A stretch of 55,948 nt of DNA. Source: a bacterium (GTDB lineage: Archaea > Thermoproteota > Nitrososphaeria > Nitrososphaerales > Gagatemarchaeaceae). Of this stretch, positions 46,226 to 55,859 are shown piece after piece (position 1 is the first letter of the stretch; every line of letters starts with the position of its first letter). The notes beneath the pieces were generated by a model. It worked only from the letters and a program-made list of their open reading frames with translations, was not told the DNA's origin and did not search any database. The stretch spans positions 1 to 55,948 of the forward strand of contig DAIDAO010000004.1 in NCBI GenBank assembly GCA_027310575.1, written 5' to 3'. Both the position numbers and the translations under genes were made by a program.

Positions 46226-47266
46226 CTAGACCACCCACGTCAGCACGGAGATCGCGACCGAGAAGACGAAGGCCACGACGGTCAGGTAGACGATGTTCTT
46301 CACCAGGTCCCTCTCTGAAAGAGGACCGTCGAGGAGCAGGAGCCTCACCAGCGTGCTCGGCGCCCCCGCTTCATAGGATGCGTACAGCAGGCCGTCCTTG
46401 CCGATGTAGGTGGGCCTCGACGCCATCTTCCTCCGCTCCACGAAGCCGCGGACGCTCGACAGAGTGTAGAATGAATTGAGGATCGCGGGGACTATCGCTA
46501 TCATGGCCGCCACCTCCACGCCGCCGGCTATCGCCAGGCCTGCGAACATCGCCCCGAACATGAGGGAGCCGCTGTCGCCGTCGAAGGCCCTCGAGGGGTA
46601 GCGGTTGAAGACCAGGAAGGCCGCGGCGACTCCGACCAGCGGGAGTACCGAGGCGACCCGGGCGAGCGCGAAGCCAGGCGTGAAGACGTAGTGCAGCACG
46701 ACGCCGATGAGCAGCGCCGCAGACGTGAGGAGCGTGAACCAGGAGATCTCGCCGTTGAATGCGTCCATCATGTTGAAGGCGTTGGCCACCACTGGAAAGG
46801 CCGCTATCGCGAGGACGGTATAGATCGTGAAGTGGGGGCTGGTGTCCCCCAGGATGGGGAGCGTGAGCTCAGGCCGGTAGAGGTCGGTGCTGATGACGGC
46901 CAGGCTGACGAATGCGAGGCCTGCGGCGACCAGCAGCAGCGGCTTGGTCTTCCCGCCGAGCACGTAGAGGTCATCCCACAGCCCGACGACGAACGCTACG
47001 CTGGTCCCAAGGACGACGGCGACGGGCACCCAGGAGTGGAGTCCGACGGCCACCACGAGCTCGCCCGCGAGCGCGGCCAGGAAGAGGACCGGGCCTGCCG
47101 GCTCCGGGACCTTCGCGGGAGGGCTCTTGTGGACGTCGTCCGACACCCGCCCGACCCTTGCGAGAAACCCGAGGAATCGAGGGAGCCCCAGGAGGAGCAG
47201 CACGAATGGGGCCGCGAATGAGAGCAGCAGGACGCCGACGTCGGCCAGCCCCAGAGGCAACGGCAC
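46226..47266 (-). CDS. Polyprenyl/dolichyl-phosphate GlcNAc-1-phosphate transferase (MraY/WecA/ALG7 family)
   Basis: A 346-residue polytopic enzyme. Family motifs: DDVHKSPPAKVPEPAGP, VVGLWDDLYVLGGKTKP (metal Asp pair), NAFNMMDAFNGE and FNRYPSRAFDGDSGSLMFG. It starts lipid-linked glycan assembly, as AglH does in archaeal N-glycosylation. TTG start; adjacent glycan genes agree. Confidence 0.9.
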   Translation of the reverse strand: MPLPLGLADVGVLLLSFAAPFVLLLLGLPRFLGFLARVGRVSDDVHKSPPAKVPEPAGPVLFLAALAGELVVAVGLHSWVPVAVVLGTSVAFVVGLWDDLYVLGGKTKPLLLVAAGLAFVSLAVISTDLYRPELTLPILGDTSPHFTIYTVLAIAAFPVVANAFNMMDAFNGEISWFTLLTSAALLIGVVLHYVFTPGFALARVASVLPLVGVAAAFLVFNRYPSRAFDGDSGSLMFGAMFAGLAIAGGVEVAAMIAIVPAILNSFYTLSSVRGFVERRKMASRPTYIGKDGLLYASYEAGAPSTLVRLLLLDGPLSERDLVKNIVYLTVVAFVFSVAISVLTWVV

Positions 47267-47357
47267 AGGCCGGCGAATTCTTTCTCATTAAACGGTTTCC
47301 GGAGACGCGTTCCACCGCTTCAATGTTAAATAATGCCGTTGAGCGACCGTTCATTCG

Positions 47358-47651
47358 ATGAATGTAAGGGACTTGCGTGACGGCATGAGAAGGGTCGACG
47401 CCGAAGGGGAGATTGCCGAGATGGCGGAGCCGCGGACGGTCAACCTGAGGACCGGGGGCGAGGCCAGGGTCGCGGACTGCATGCTGAAGGACGACAGCGG
47501 CCAGATCAAGCTCTCGCTCTGGGACGACCAGATCGACATGGTGAAGCAGGGCTCGAAGGTGAGGGTGACCAACGGGTACACCAATAGCTTCAGAGGGGAG
47601 CTGCGCCTCAACGTTGGCAGGTACGGAAAGCTCGAGGTCCTCGAGAGCTAA
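47358..47651 (+). CDS. OB-fold single-stranded DNA-binding protein (RPA/SSB-like)
   Basis: A 97-residue single OB fold: VDAEGEIAEMAEPRTVNLRTGGEARVADCMLKDDSGQIKLSLWDDQ...GSKVRVTNGYTNSFRGELRLNVG. This is the pattern of crenarchaeal/thaumarchaeal SSB-type OB domains; it lacks the acidic tail. TGTTAAATAA lies about 28 bp before the ATG, so the mRNA is probably leaderless. Confidence 0.85.
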   Translation: MNVRDLRDGMRRVDAEGEIAEMAEPRTVNLRTGGEARVADCMLKDDSGQIKLSLWDDQIDMVKQGSKVRVTNGYTNSFRGELRLNVGRYGKLEVLES

Positions 47652-47693
47652 AGGTTCTATAACGACAGACCTCGACTGAACCAGCGAAAGCCA

Positions 47694-48203
47694 TTGGGCA
47701 CCGGGGGGCTCTTCCTGAGGAGGCTCAGGGCAAAGGTAGCCGATGAGCCGACTGGGTTCGTCTGGGTCGAGCAGGGGAAGCTTGCCGGGTCGGGCTATCC
47801 GTCGTCGAGAAGTCAGGTGGAATGGCTCGTAAAGTCCGGCATACGGAGCATCCTGACGCTGACCGAAGAGCCCCTTCCCGAAGAATGGACGACCGGCTTT
47901 GAACTGGTGACAGGCCATGTCGCCATGAAGGACCATCAGGCGCCTGACCCGGAGTGCTTGGGAATGGCTGTCGATTTCCTAGCGGGAGAGGTTGGGAGGG
48001 ACAGACCCGTGCTTGTCCACTGCCTTGCTGGAGAAGGGCGGACCGGATGCGTGCTCGCAGCTTACCTCGTCAGGGAAAGGGGGATGGGCGCAGAAGAGGC
48101 CCTCAAGGTAGTGAGAGAATCGAAACCCGAGTTCGTCGAGCAGAAGCAGGAAGGGGCAATCTGCAGCTTTGCCTCAATAATCAAGCGAAGTCGCCCGCTG
48201 TGA
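47694..48203 (+). CDS. Dual-specificity protein phosphatase-like enzyme
   Basis: A 169-residue protein with the C-x5-R phosphatase loop in VLVHCLAGEGRTGCVLAAYL and an upstream general-acid candidate in KDHQAPDPE. The substrate may be a phosphoprotein or a phospholipid/inositide. TTG start; about 37 bp before the glycosyltransferase gene, possibly co-transcribed. Confidence 0.85.
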   Translation: MGTGGLFLRRLRAKVADEPTGFVWVEQGKLAGSGYPSSRSQVEWLVKSGIRSILTLTEEPLPEEWTTGFELVTGHVAMKDHQAPDPECLGMAVDFLAGEVGRDRPVLVHCLAGEGRTGCVLAAYLVRERGMGAEEALKVVRESKPEFVEQKQEGAICSFASIIKRSRPL

Positions 48204-48239
48204 AGGGTCAAAAGAGTCCTTTCTGGCAGAAGTGGAAGC

Positions 48240-50015
48240 TTGCGAAGGCTGCTCCTGGTCTCGGTGTCGCTGCTGTTGCTGGCCGCGCCCCTGCAGGCTA
48301 GTGCGGCTGGATGCGGGATAAACGTCAGCGTCCAGCCAGGCATAGTCAACTATCCAGCCCAGTCTCTGCCGGGACGTGGATCTCCGTCCTTCGGCGAGCG
48401 TGTCGACATCAATTACTCTTCCGCGTATCTCAACAGGACAATAACACTGCAGTATCTCAGCGGCTCGGTCTGGTACTACGCGCAGAATCTGACAGGTAAC
48501 GCTGTAGGCTTCACGAGGACCTTTTTCGGTCTAGAGACCCCCGGCGCGGAGTTCGGGAACAACTCCGTGCGGGCAGTCAGCGGAGGATGCGTGTCGAATG
48601 TGGCTTCGTACACCGTCCGGGCAGATCCGTCGGCCGCCTCATGGACGGTAGCGACGTACGCCCTGCTGGCTCTCGGCGCCGCGCTCTTCGCCCTCGCAGG
48701 ATGGAAGCTGAGCAAGAAGTGGTTCCTCGTCATGGCGGCACTAGTGTACCTTGCACTCGCTCCATTTACAGGCCAGCGGTACGACCTTTACTTCCTGATA
48801 AGCTCTGGAATAAGGCTGCTTCAGCATGTCAACCCCTTCTATGCCGGCTCTCCACCGGTATACCCTGGAGCGTACAAGTGGGCATTCCTGCCTCTGTATG
48901 TCCCCTACAGCTCCCTGTCGTTCCTGATGTATCAGCTCTTCACAGGAGCGGCTCTGCCCTCCGTTTCTGCGCTCACCCAGCCTTCCTGGTACACGTCAAT
49001 GTTCGACGTCTGGCAGTCCTTCGTCAACCCGTCCCTCCCCGTGCTCGTCTTCCTGCTCAAGCTCCCCATCGTCCTTTCGACAGTGCTTACGGGATTCCTG
49101 CTTCAGAGGATGACCGGGAGCCGCTTGGCAGGTGTCGCTTGGCTGGCCAACCCGCTTGTCATACTCGTCGGCGCCGTCTGGGGTGCAATCGATCCCATAG
49201 CCACTCTTCTTGCTGTCGCTGCAATCTACATGTTCAACAAGGGGAAGACATACCATGCCTACACGCTTGCTTCGTTCGGCGCTGCTGCCAAGATCTGGCC
49301 GGCTCTCCTAATCCCCCTCTTCCTAGCCGTAGAGGCGCGGCGAGACGGGTTCAGAGCTCTCAGGCCTTTCCTGGCTACCTTGCCAGCGGTGGCACTGACC
49401 GTATTCCTGTATGCGGTGGCAGGTAATCTTGCGAGCGACCTATACGTGCTTGTGTATGCCAGAGCCGTCCCGACATTCTATGGGCTCCTTTCCGTCAACG
49501 GTCTGACTTGGCAGCAGATACTGCTCTACCTCCAATCGCCGGCATACCCCATCTTCCTATGGATCGGAGTCCCGGCTTATGCCGCAATCGTCGCGTGGGT
49601 GTACTACAGCAGGACCGCAGACATGGTCAAGTGGGGGGCAGTGTCCGTGCTCGTATTCTTTCTGACGTACAACTATGTGAATCCCCAGTACTTCGTCTGG
49701 ATCCTCCCCCTGCTCATACTCGAGAGGAGAAGGGTGGCTGTAGCCGTCTTCAGCATTCTTCCCATGGTCTACGTGTTCTTGAGCTACGACCTGTTCTACT
49801 TCATATCGCCAGCCATCCTTCCCAACGAATTCGTTCTCGGGTCCTCGGTGCTCGATCAACTGAAGGTGATCGCCTTCACCCAGTCTGTCGTACCATACCT
49901 TTTCATCACCGCAGCACTTCCTACAGCGGCGTACGTGGTGCTGCTTGCAGAAGAACTCAGGCCCCGCCTCTGGAGAAGAAATGAGGAGTCTCAGCAGGTC
50001 CAGCCCTCTGTCTGA
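48240..50015 (+). CDS. GT-C type polyprenyl-sugar glycosyltransferase with an N-terminal secreted domain
   Basis: A 591-residue membrane protein: signal peptide, about 110 external residues with N-glycosylation sites and Cys pairs, then about ten helices of a mannosyltransferase-like (GT87/DUF2029-like) fold. GQRYDLYFLISSGIRLLQHVNPFYAG in the first membrane loop and YNYVNPQYFVWILPLLILERR near the end are family-typical. It probably uses lipid-linked sugars at the outer face. TTG or later starts are possible. Confidence 0.75.
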   Translation: MRRLLLVSVSLLLLAAPLQASAAGCGINVSVQPGIVNYPAQSLPGRGSPSFGERVDINYSSAYLNRTITLQYLSGSVWYYAQNLTGNAVGFTRTFFGLETPGAEFGNNSVRAVSGGCVSNVASYTVRADPSAASWTVATYALLALGAALFALAGWKLSKKWFLVMAALVYLALAPFTGQRYDLYFLISSGIRLLQHVNPFYAGSPPVYPGAYKWAFLPLYVPYSSLSFLMYQLFTGAALPSVSALTQPSWYTSMFDVWQSFVNPSLPVLVFLLKLPIVLSTVLTGFLLQRMTGSRLAGVAWLANPLVILVGAVWGAIDPIATLLAVAAIYMFNKGKTYHAYTLASFGAAAKIWPALLIPLFLAVEARRDGFRALRPFLATLPAVALTVFLYAVAGNLASDLYVLVYARAVPTFYGLLSVNGLTWQQILLYLQSPAYPIFLWIGVPAYAAIVAWVYYSRTADMVKWGAVSVLVFFLTYNYVNPQYFVWILPLLILERRRVAVAVFSILPMVYVFLSYDLFYFISPAILPNEFVLGSSVLDQLKVIAFTQSVVPYLFITAALPTAAYVVLLAEELRPRLWRRNEESQQVQPSV

Positions 50016-50712
50016 CTTCGAAGAGCACGACTACTCGGCCCTATGGAGGGGGAAACAGCTCGAAGACGCCGCCCAGAAGCACTTGGTCAGAAGCTGGCTC
50101 GAGGGAGACACCTGCGTGGAGCTGGGCGGGGGGTTCGGACGGCTCACCCAACTGCTCGAATCCAAGTTCTCAAACGTCGTAATGCTGGAGTTCGCAAATC
50201 GGAACATATCGATGGCCAGGCGGCGGCTCAGGAACTCGCAGTTGGTCAGGACTGACGTCTCCCACCTCCCGCTTCAGGAGAACCTTTTCGACTGCGCCGT
50301 GATGGTGAGGGTGATTCACCTCCTCCCTGATCCAGCGGGGGTCATGATGGAGATCCAGCGTGTGGTCCGAGACAGAGGGACAGTGATAATCAGTGTGCCG
50401 AACCTTCAGATGAACAGACTCTCCTGGGGGCTCAAGGAGAAGCTCCTTCCGAAGTCGATGAGGAACAGGACGCAGACGTATGGCCATGCTGCTTGGCCGT
50501 TCGACGAGAGGCCGCTCTTCCTCCCTCACAGGGGGTTCGTGCCCGCGTCTTTCAAGGCCGAGGGAAGGCGGGGGACGGGCCTATTTGACAACTATCTGGG
50601 GAAGATGCTTGGCGGGATGAGGGGCCTGTACCTAGTCGACGTCGCGACCTCTCCGCTGTGGTTCCTGAAGCTCGATGTGTTCCTGAAATTCAGGGTCTTG
50701 AAGGCGGAATGA
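49981..50712 (+). CDS. SAM-dependent class I methyltransferase
   Basis: A 243-residue enzyme; motif I is CVELGGGFGRLTQ, then VVMLEFANRNISMARRRL, RTDVSHLPLQENLFDCAVMVRVIHLLPDP. It resembles type-11 methyltransferases. The ATG at 49981 lies in the last codons of the glycosyltransferase gene, so both are coupled and a glycan or lipid target is plausible. Confidence 0.85.
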   Translation: MRSLSRSSPLSDFEEHDYSALWRGKQLEDAAQKHLVRSWLEGDTCVELGGGFGRLTQLLESKFSNVVMLEFANRNISMARRRLRNSQLVRTDVSHLPLQENLFDCAVMVRVIHLLPDPAGVMMEIQRVVRDRGTVIISVPNLQMNRLSWGLKEKLLPKSMRNRTQTYGHAAWPFDERPLFLPHRGFVPASFKAEGRRGTGLFDNYLGKMLGGMRGLYLVDVATSPLWFLKLDVFLKFRVLKAE

Positions 50713-50728
50713 ATATCGAGGAAAGCGA

Positions 50729-51919
50729 TCAAACTCCGCTCTGGTTCGTGGGTCGCTCCGCCTTCGTGTACAGGGCCAGAAAGTGGTCTCCCAGCCAGCT
50801 CCAAGGGAAGGTGCCTTCCACCGCAAGATCAGCCCATTGGAAGAGCCGTGTGAGCCGGACAGGAGGGAGGTACCTCGTGAGGTTCGAAGGTGGAAGGAAG
50901 ATTCCGACGCCACGAACCGCCCTCAGCTTGAACATCCCAGCCAGGAGCTCCGACAAAGACCTCACTGAATACGCGTTGGTGGACACGCAGAACCTCGACT
51001 TCCCCACCGGAACGGGATTCCGTAGCCTGGCCAGCGCCATGGAGGGATTGGCCTTCAGGGTGTAGCCGAGTATCTCATAAAGACAGAACTTGTTCCAAAC
51101 GCCAAGGACGAGTTCCCCGCCGTCCGATATCACCGAATGAAGGTTACTGAAGAACTCGGGGAGCCTCGGCTCGGTATTTACTGCGCCGTAAGTGGAGTAT
51201 GCGCCGTCCACCTGAGACACTCCGAGCTGATCGAGCCTCTCTCTGATTTGGTACGGGCGGCAGTGTATCGGTATCACCATGTCGGCCACGGAGGCAGCCT
51301 TCGCATGTGCCCGCAACACTTCCAGCATCTTTGAAGATATATCGACCGCGACCACCCTGATTCCCATCTTTGCTATGCTGATGGTCTCCGTGCCTGTTCC
51401 GCATCCGACCTCCAGAACAGTCTGCCCCCTGCGAAAGACGCTCGCCATCGCACTCACCGACCTGTTCCTTAGCCACATGTTGATTGGGTTGCCGAAGATG
51501 TGGCGATCGTAATCAGAGGCGACGCCGTCGAATGCTGCTTCAAGGTCTCCGTAGACCAACTCGTTGTAGTCTACGCTCTGCTTGCCACCCACTGGCTCGA
51601 TCTCGACGTATTCGGTCTGGCCCCAATATCGGCTCCTTATCGTCGCGCGGCCGTATTTCCTGGTGAAGACCGCGAGTAGCGGGTCGTCGAGACCACGGAC
51701 ACGCGCGACCTTGGCGTTCCCCTCGAATACGCCCCCCTCGGAAAGCACTCGGACTCTGGGGTTCGTCAGGACATTCGAGACCCAGTCCGGGGGGGCGCCC
51801 CTTTGAGGGAACACTATCACCTTCCCGTCGACGGTGATGAACCTCAAGATGACCTGATGGGGGCTGCCGCTGCGCCTCCCCTTCGTTTCGAGCCTCAGGT
51901 AGCTCCCAGGCGAAGACAT
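50729..51919 (-). CDS. DUF385 (F420/Ddn-like) split barrel fused to a SAM methyltransferase
   Basis: A 396-residue fusion. Residues about 1-115 (YLRLETKGRRSGSPHQVILRF...VFPQRGAPPDWVSNVLTNPRVRV) match deazaflavin-dependent nitroreductase-like split barrels. Residues about 125-390 are a class I methyltransferase (VLEVGCGTGTETISIAKMGIRVVAVDIS; VDGAYSTYGAVN). One chain may reduce and methylate the same substrate, possibly a lipid or quinone-like molecule. TCTTAACC lies about 28 bp upstream of the ATG. Confidence 0.82.
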   Translation of the reverse strand: MSSPGSYLRLETKGRRSGSPHQVILRFITVDGKVIVFPQRGAPPDWVSNVLTNPRVRVLSEGGVFEGNAKVARVRGLDDPLLAVFTRKYGRATIRSRYWGQTEYVEIEPVGGKQSVDYNELVYGDLEAAFDGVASDYDRHIFGNPINMWLRNRSVSAMASVFRRGQTVLEVGCGTGTETISIAKMGIRVVAVDISSKMLEVLRAHAKAASVADMVIPIHCRPYQIRERLDQLGVSQVDGAYSTYGAVNTEPRLPEFFSNLHSVISDGGELVLGVWNKFCLYEILGYTLKANPSMALARLRNPVPVGKSRFCVSTNAYSVRSLSELLAGMFKLRAVRGVGIFLPPSNLTRYLPPVRLTRLFQWADLAVEGTFPWSWLGDHFLALYTKAERPTNQSGV

Positions 51920-52013
51920 GGCGGTTCGCTACAGTCTGCGGGAGGGTTAAGACATTCCCTCTTGCGCTCCTGCCGAAGACAGACGCCGGCGCAACGGGAA
52001 CGAATCTGCGGCT

Positions 52014-53582
52014 CTAGAAGTCAGCCTGTCCCCCCTGCGCCATGCTCTGCTTGAGCCCGAGGTAGAGTACGAACGAGTATCCAAGAAGATAGACGAAGAG
52101 TATCGGAAGGATGCCTAGATTATTGGTGTGTACAGCCCAGGCGCACGCCGCGGAAGCGAGGGCCACGGCGCCCGCTTCGAGCACGGAAGTCCTGCCCAGA
52201 GAGATCTGGTACTTTTTTCCTTTCCAGGACTCTCCGCCGCGTTCAATTGCGTACTTTGGAGTTCTGGAGAAGGTCCCCGTCTGGCGCGAGAAGAGGCCAC
52301 CGAGCGCATGGACCGAGTTGCTGATGCTTATCCCATATCCGAGCACAAAGAGCGTCGCTATCTGCTTGATGTTGTCGAGCAGCCCCAGCTTCTGTATCCT
52401 CACCGCTTGGGCGCAGAAGAGCAGGACGGACACGGTGGAGACAAAGACGAGTCCCGAAAAGACAATCCAGGGTACGACTTGAAACGTCAGCATGGCGGGA
52501 GCGGACCCGTTGCTCCCCAGGCCTATCGGAATCGCGACGGTCACTGCATAGCGGATGACATCGACTGACATGAAGTCTGCAACCACCGCCAGTAGGAACG
52601 ACGCGATCATGAGCGGGTGAACGAGATAGTAGGTCAGGTGTATTCCCGCCTCAAGCTTCTGACGGAACGAGAGGTCTTTCGAAGTCGTGATCCGGCCGAG
52701 CAGCTTTTTCGCTGTCTGCAAAGAGCCCCTGGCCCATCTCCCCTGCTGTCGCTTCAGGCCTGCAATTGTCGGAGGCAACTCTGCAGGCACCACCAGGTCG
52801 CTCAGGTAGACGCCTCCGTACCCTTGGAGCTGGAGCCGGTAGCTTAGGTCCAGGTCTTCCGCAAGGGTATTCGGGTCCCATCCGCCTGCCTCCCTGATGG
52901 CGTCGGCTCTTAGGACGCCCGCACTTCCGTTGAAGTTCATCAGGTAGCCGCTGGCATTCCTTCCCTGCTGTTCGAGGAGGAAGTGGGCGTCCACGCCTAT
53001 GGCTATGGACCGTGTCACCAAGTTGTGGTTGCGGTCGAGGTGCCCCCATTTGGCCTGTACAAAGCCGACTTTGGCGTCGCTCTCCAGGATGGGGATTGTT
53101 CTTTCCAAGAAGTCTGCAGGGAGGACGAAGTCTGCGTCGAAGACTGCTACGTATTTTTCAGTGGTCTCGGTGAGCGCGGCCTGGAGAGCTCCCGCCTTGA
53201 ACCCCTGGCGGCTCCCTCGTCTGATGACCTTGAACCTGTATCCCTGAGAGGAGAACACGGTCACCAACCTGTCTATTTCCGAGCTAGTTTCATCGGTCGA
53301 GTCGTCCAAGACGTAGATCCGCACCAGATCTATTCCGTAGCTCTTCGCTGCCTCCACGCAAGAGTGCAGAAGCCTTGCCACAACGTAGACCTCGTTGTAG
53401 ATTGGAAGCTGGATTGCAACCGTCGGGCGGGTGACAAGAGCGGATGACGAAACTAGCCTGTATTTCCTTGACCGGACCGTAAGATGCAGGGTGTTGAGCC
53501 CGTACAGAAGGAAGGCGAAGCTGAGCAATACAGAAGCGAACAGGAGCACGCTTACCGGCGAAGGGACAGTGAGCCAAACCAA
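52014..53582 (-). CDS. Processive family 2 glycosyltransferase (cellulose synthase-like)
   Basis: A 522-residue membrane enzyme. Catalytic D,D,D,QxxRW: DDST, FDADF, AEDLDLSYRL, and QQGRWARGS. One helix at the N-terminus and about five after the catalytic domain. It makes or translocates a surface polysaccharide or glycolipid. The only in-frame start is a TTG, 24 bp after the nucleotidyltransferase-like gene. It is last in the minus operon running from 55742. Confidence 0.88.
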   Translation of the reverse strand: MVWLTVPSPVSVLLFASVLLSFAFLLYGLNTLHLTVRSRKYRLVSSSALVTRPTVAIQLPIYNEVYVVARLLHSCVEAAKSYGIDLVRIYVLDDSTDETSSEIDRLVTVFSSQGYRFKVIRRGSRQGFKAGALQAALTETTEKYVAVFDADFVLPADFLERTIPILESDAKVGFVQAKWGHLDRNHNLVTRSIAIGVDAHFLLEQQGRNASGYLMNFNGSAGVLRADAIREAGGWDPNTLAEDLDLSYRLQLQGYGGVYLSDLVVPAELPPTIAGLKRQQGRWARGSLQTAKKLLGRITTSKDLSFRQKLEAGIHLTYYLVHPLMIASFLLAVVADFMSVDVIRYAVTVAIPIGLGSNGSAPAMLTFQVVPWIVFSGLVFVSTVSVLLFCAQAVRIQKLGLLDNIKQIATLFVLGYGISISNSVHALGGLFSRQTGTFSRTPKYAIERGGESWKGKKYQISLGRTSVLEAGAVALASAACAWAVHTNNLGILPILFVYLLGYSFVLYLGLKQSMAQGGQADF

Positions 53583-53605
53583 AGGGAACCACCATGAGCG
53601 ACCCG

Positions 53606-54538
53606 CTACGGCCTGGCGGGGCTCTCTTTGGAGCCATTGAGCATGGCTCTCCCATATTCACCTCGCAGGGATGAATAGTACCCGGATTCGTAGATGAGAT
53701 GATCTTCTCCGTGACGCAACACGAAGACGTCCTCTCCCCTCCCGCCGGCCCTCAATCTCCGGTTCAGGAGGGCAGCCTTGAGCCGCATGTAACGCCCTAC
53801 CGACGCAAGGAGTAGGCTGTTCAGGACGCGGTCCCACGGCGAAGGCTCGGAACCAGGCCCGGCCGTCCTCCCGGCGCTCATGATTCCATCGTACGCCAGG
53901 GGATAGAATCCTGAAATCCAACGGGCGGAGCCTACGAGAGAGCGGTACACATCAGATCCCCTGAGGACCTTCGCCTCAATCGCGTCTCTGGCGAACAGCG
54001 GATTGCGTTCAGAAGCGAAGCTCGAGAGCGCGAACTCTTCGTCCATGATGCAACTCAAGCAGATCCTTGGGGCGCTCCTATTCGCGATTGCGAAAGCGCG
54101 GGCCATAAGAAGGCCCTGGGTGATGGATACCCACATCCTTCCCTTCGGGGCCACACAGAAGAAATCGAGGTCCTTGGACCGGGATGCAGAACCGTATGAA
54201 GTGGATCCGCTGACAGCCAGCATCTCGAAGGGACTTGACCGGAGGAAGGATAGGAATCGGGTGGCGTACTTCAGGTTGACCTGCGCTCTCTTCCTGCTCC
54301 TGGCCTCAAGCTCCACCATTAGCAGGTCGTCCTTGCCGCGCTCTGTGAGGTAACCTTCCCTCAGCTCAAACCTCGAGTTGAGTGCAGGGATTGAACCTAT
54401 CGCCTCCGCCAGTTCGGACTCGGATGCGCGCTCGTCTAGCAGGTGGCCAAGCTCCTGGACCGAAACGAGCGAGCCGCTGCGCTTAGCCGCCCTGTGAAGC
54501 ATGGTGATCCTGTCTGCAATCTCGTGCGAGAGCGTCAT
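53606..54538 (-). CDS. Nucleotidyltransferase-superfamily protein
   Basis: A 310-residue protein with a helical N-terminus and the pol-beta nucleotidyltransferase motif SGSTSYGSASRSKDLDFF (G-S-x(n)-D-x-D, about residues 109-126). The C-terminus is unassigned. The role is unknown; it lies between two glycosyltransferases and overlaps the upstream one (ATGA), so envelope glycan work is likely. Confidence 0.65.
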   Translation of the reverse strand: MTLSHEIADRITMLHRAAKRSGSLVSVQELGHLLDERASESELAEAIGSIPALNSRFELREGYLTERGKDDLLMVELEARSRKRAQVNLKYATRFLSFLRSSPFEMLAVSGSTSYGSASRSKDLDFFCVAPKGRMWVSITQGLLMARAFAIANRSAPRICLSCIMDEEFALSSFASERNPLFARDAIEAKVLRGSDVYRSLVGSARWISGFYPLAYDGIMSAGRTAGPGSEPSPWDRVLNSLLLASVGRYMRLKAALLNRRLRAGGRGEDVFVLRHGEDHLIYESGYYSSLRGEYGRAMLNGSKESPARP

Positions 54539-55464
54539 GAGAAGCGCCTCCAGATGGCATGCTTCTTCGTGGAGATCATGCAGTCGCTGATAGACAGGAG
54601 GGCAGCAGAGATCTCGGTCACGAAGGCGATTGGAAGGGCAAGGAGGAACCGAGGGTTCTTGGCGAGGATTCGCACAACGAGCCTTACTCCTACCTTTGGA
54701 GAGAGAAGCACTAGCGACTCTATCGTCTTAGGGGGGCTGCCGGCCTTTCGCCATACCTGCACGTGCCCGAAGAGCACGCGCCTGCGTTGGGCTATCAGGT
54801 CGGACACCCTGGATGGGGTCTCGATGTGCACCTTAGCGGAGTCAGTGAACTTCACGGAGTACCCCTTCCTCCTTGCCGTCTGTGCGAGGTAAGCGCCGTC
54901 GTTCACTAGACCGTTTGGCAGCATGCCGATGGCCGACAGCCTGAATGCGACGAGCTCCTCGCTCGCATGGTTCGACAAGCCCATGTGATTGAGCAGTCGG
55001 GAGCTTTCGTTGTGGGTGTTCCAAATCATGTCAACCAGCAGGGAAGACACCCCCTTCCCGTGTTCGACCACTGGCGTTGCTGAAACGGCGCCGATGTGGG
55101 GGTCTGCCCGAATGATGGAGAGCAGGCGCGCCATCGCCCCCGGCTCCGGCGACGCGTCTGCATTCGCCATGACCACGAATTCCCCGCGGGCCCTTGTCAG
55201 AATCTTGTTGACCGCGTCTGCCTTGCCTCGCCGCTCCTCTTCGATCAAGACCCGGACACGGCTGTCTCGAGCCTCCAATTCCCTTAGAGCCGATCCAACG
55301 GATTCGGGGCACTCGCTTGCGACGACGACCAGCCTGAGCAGCCGAACACGATTCGCCTCGGCTTCTGCTATCAGGGAGGGAACAAGCCTCACGACGGAAT
55401 CTGAGGGTCCAGTGGTGCAGATGCCCGCCGTGAAGCCGGTGTATGACGCCTCTTGACGTGTCAT
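54535..55464 (-). CDS. Family 2 glycosyltransferase
   Basis: A 309-residue GT-A enzyme: GICTTGPSDSVVRLVPSLI at the start, EERRGKADAVNKILTRARGEFVVMANADASPEPGAM (the D-x-D region), and a C-terminal pair of hydrophobic helices (LLALPIAFVTEISAALLSI). It is coupled on both sides by 4-base overlaps. Confidence 0.85.
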   Translation of the reverse strand: MTRQEASYTGFTAGICTTGPSDSVVRLVPSLIAEAEANRVRLLRLVVVASECPESVGSALRELEARDSRVRVLIEEERRGKADAVNKILTRARGEFVVMANADASPEPGAMARLLSIIRADPHIGAVSATPVVEHGKGVSSLLVDMIWNTHNESSRLLNHMGLSNHASEELVAFRLSAIGMLPNGLVNDGAYLAQTARRKGYSVKFTDSAKVHIETPSRVSDLIAQRRRVLFGHVQVWRKAGSPPKTIESLVLLSPKVGVRLVVRILAKNPRFLLALPIAFVTEISAALLSISDCMISTKKHAIWRRFS

Positions 55465-55742
55465 AGTGTTGTTCTCAGGAGGGCTACGACCCCGACGAAC
55501 TCGAAGGTGGCCATGGTGACCATGGACGGCACTACGTCGTCCCCGATGTATCCCCCGAAGAGGACGTACGAAATCGCAGTCCCTGCGCTCTGAAAAAGAA
55601 GCAGGAGCGAGAAGATGGTCAGCCCAATCGGATACTTGGCCTTCGTTGACATCGCGGTCCTTCCGTACACGTACGAGAGAAAGCCGAAGAGAACCGCGTC
55701 GACCGAGTACAAGATCACTGCCAGCGCGAACAGTGGGGTCAC
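55461..55742 (-). CDS. Small three-helix membrane protein
   Basis: A 93-residue protein with three hydrophobic segments, beginning MTPLFALAVILYSVDAVLFG. No family recognised. GTG start about 25 bp from GCTTAAAC, making it the first, leaderless gene of the four-gene glycan operon. Confidence 0.6.
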   Translation of the reverse strand: MTPLFALAVILYSVDAVLFGFLSYVYGRTAMSTKAKYPIGLTIFSLLLLFQSAGTAISYVLFGGYIGDDVVPSMVTMATFEFVGVVALLRTTL

Positions 55743-55859
55743 GAGGCGTTTTCGCTCCTTTTCCGTTTAAGCATATTTCAGAATCTCACCATAATCGGCG
55801 GCTGGCTCTCAGTGTCAAGGCGAAGTCGCGTGAGACAGTACAGGCTTATCCAGATGCGT

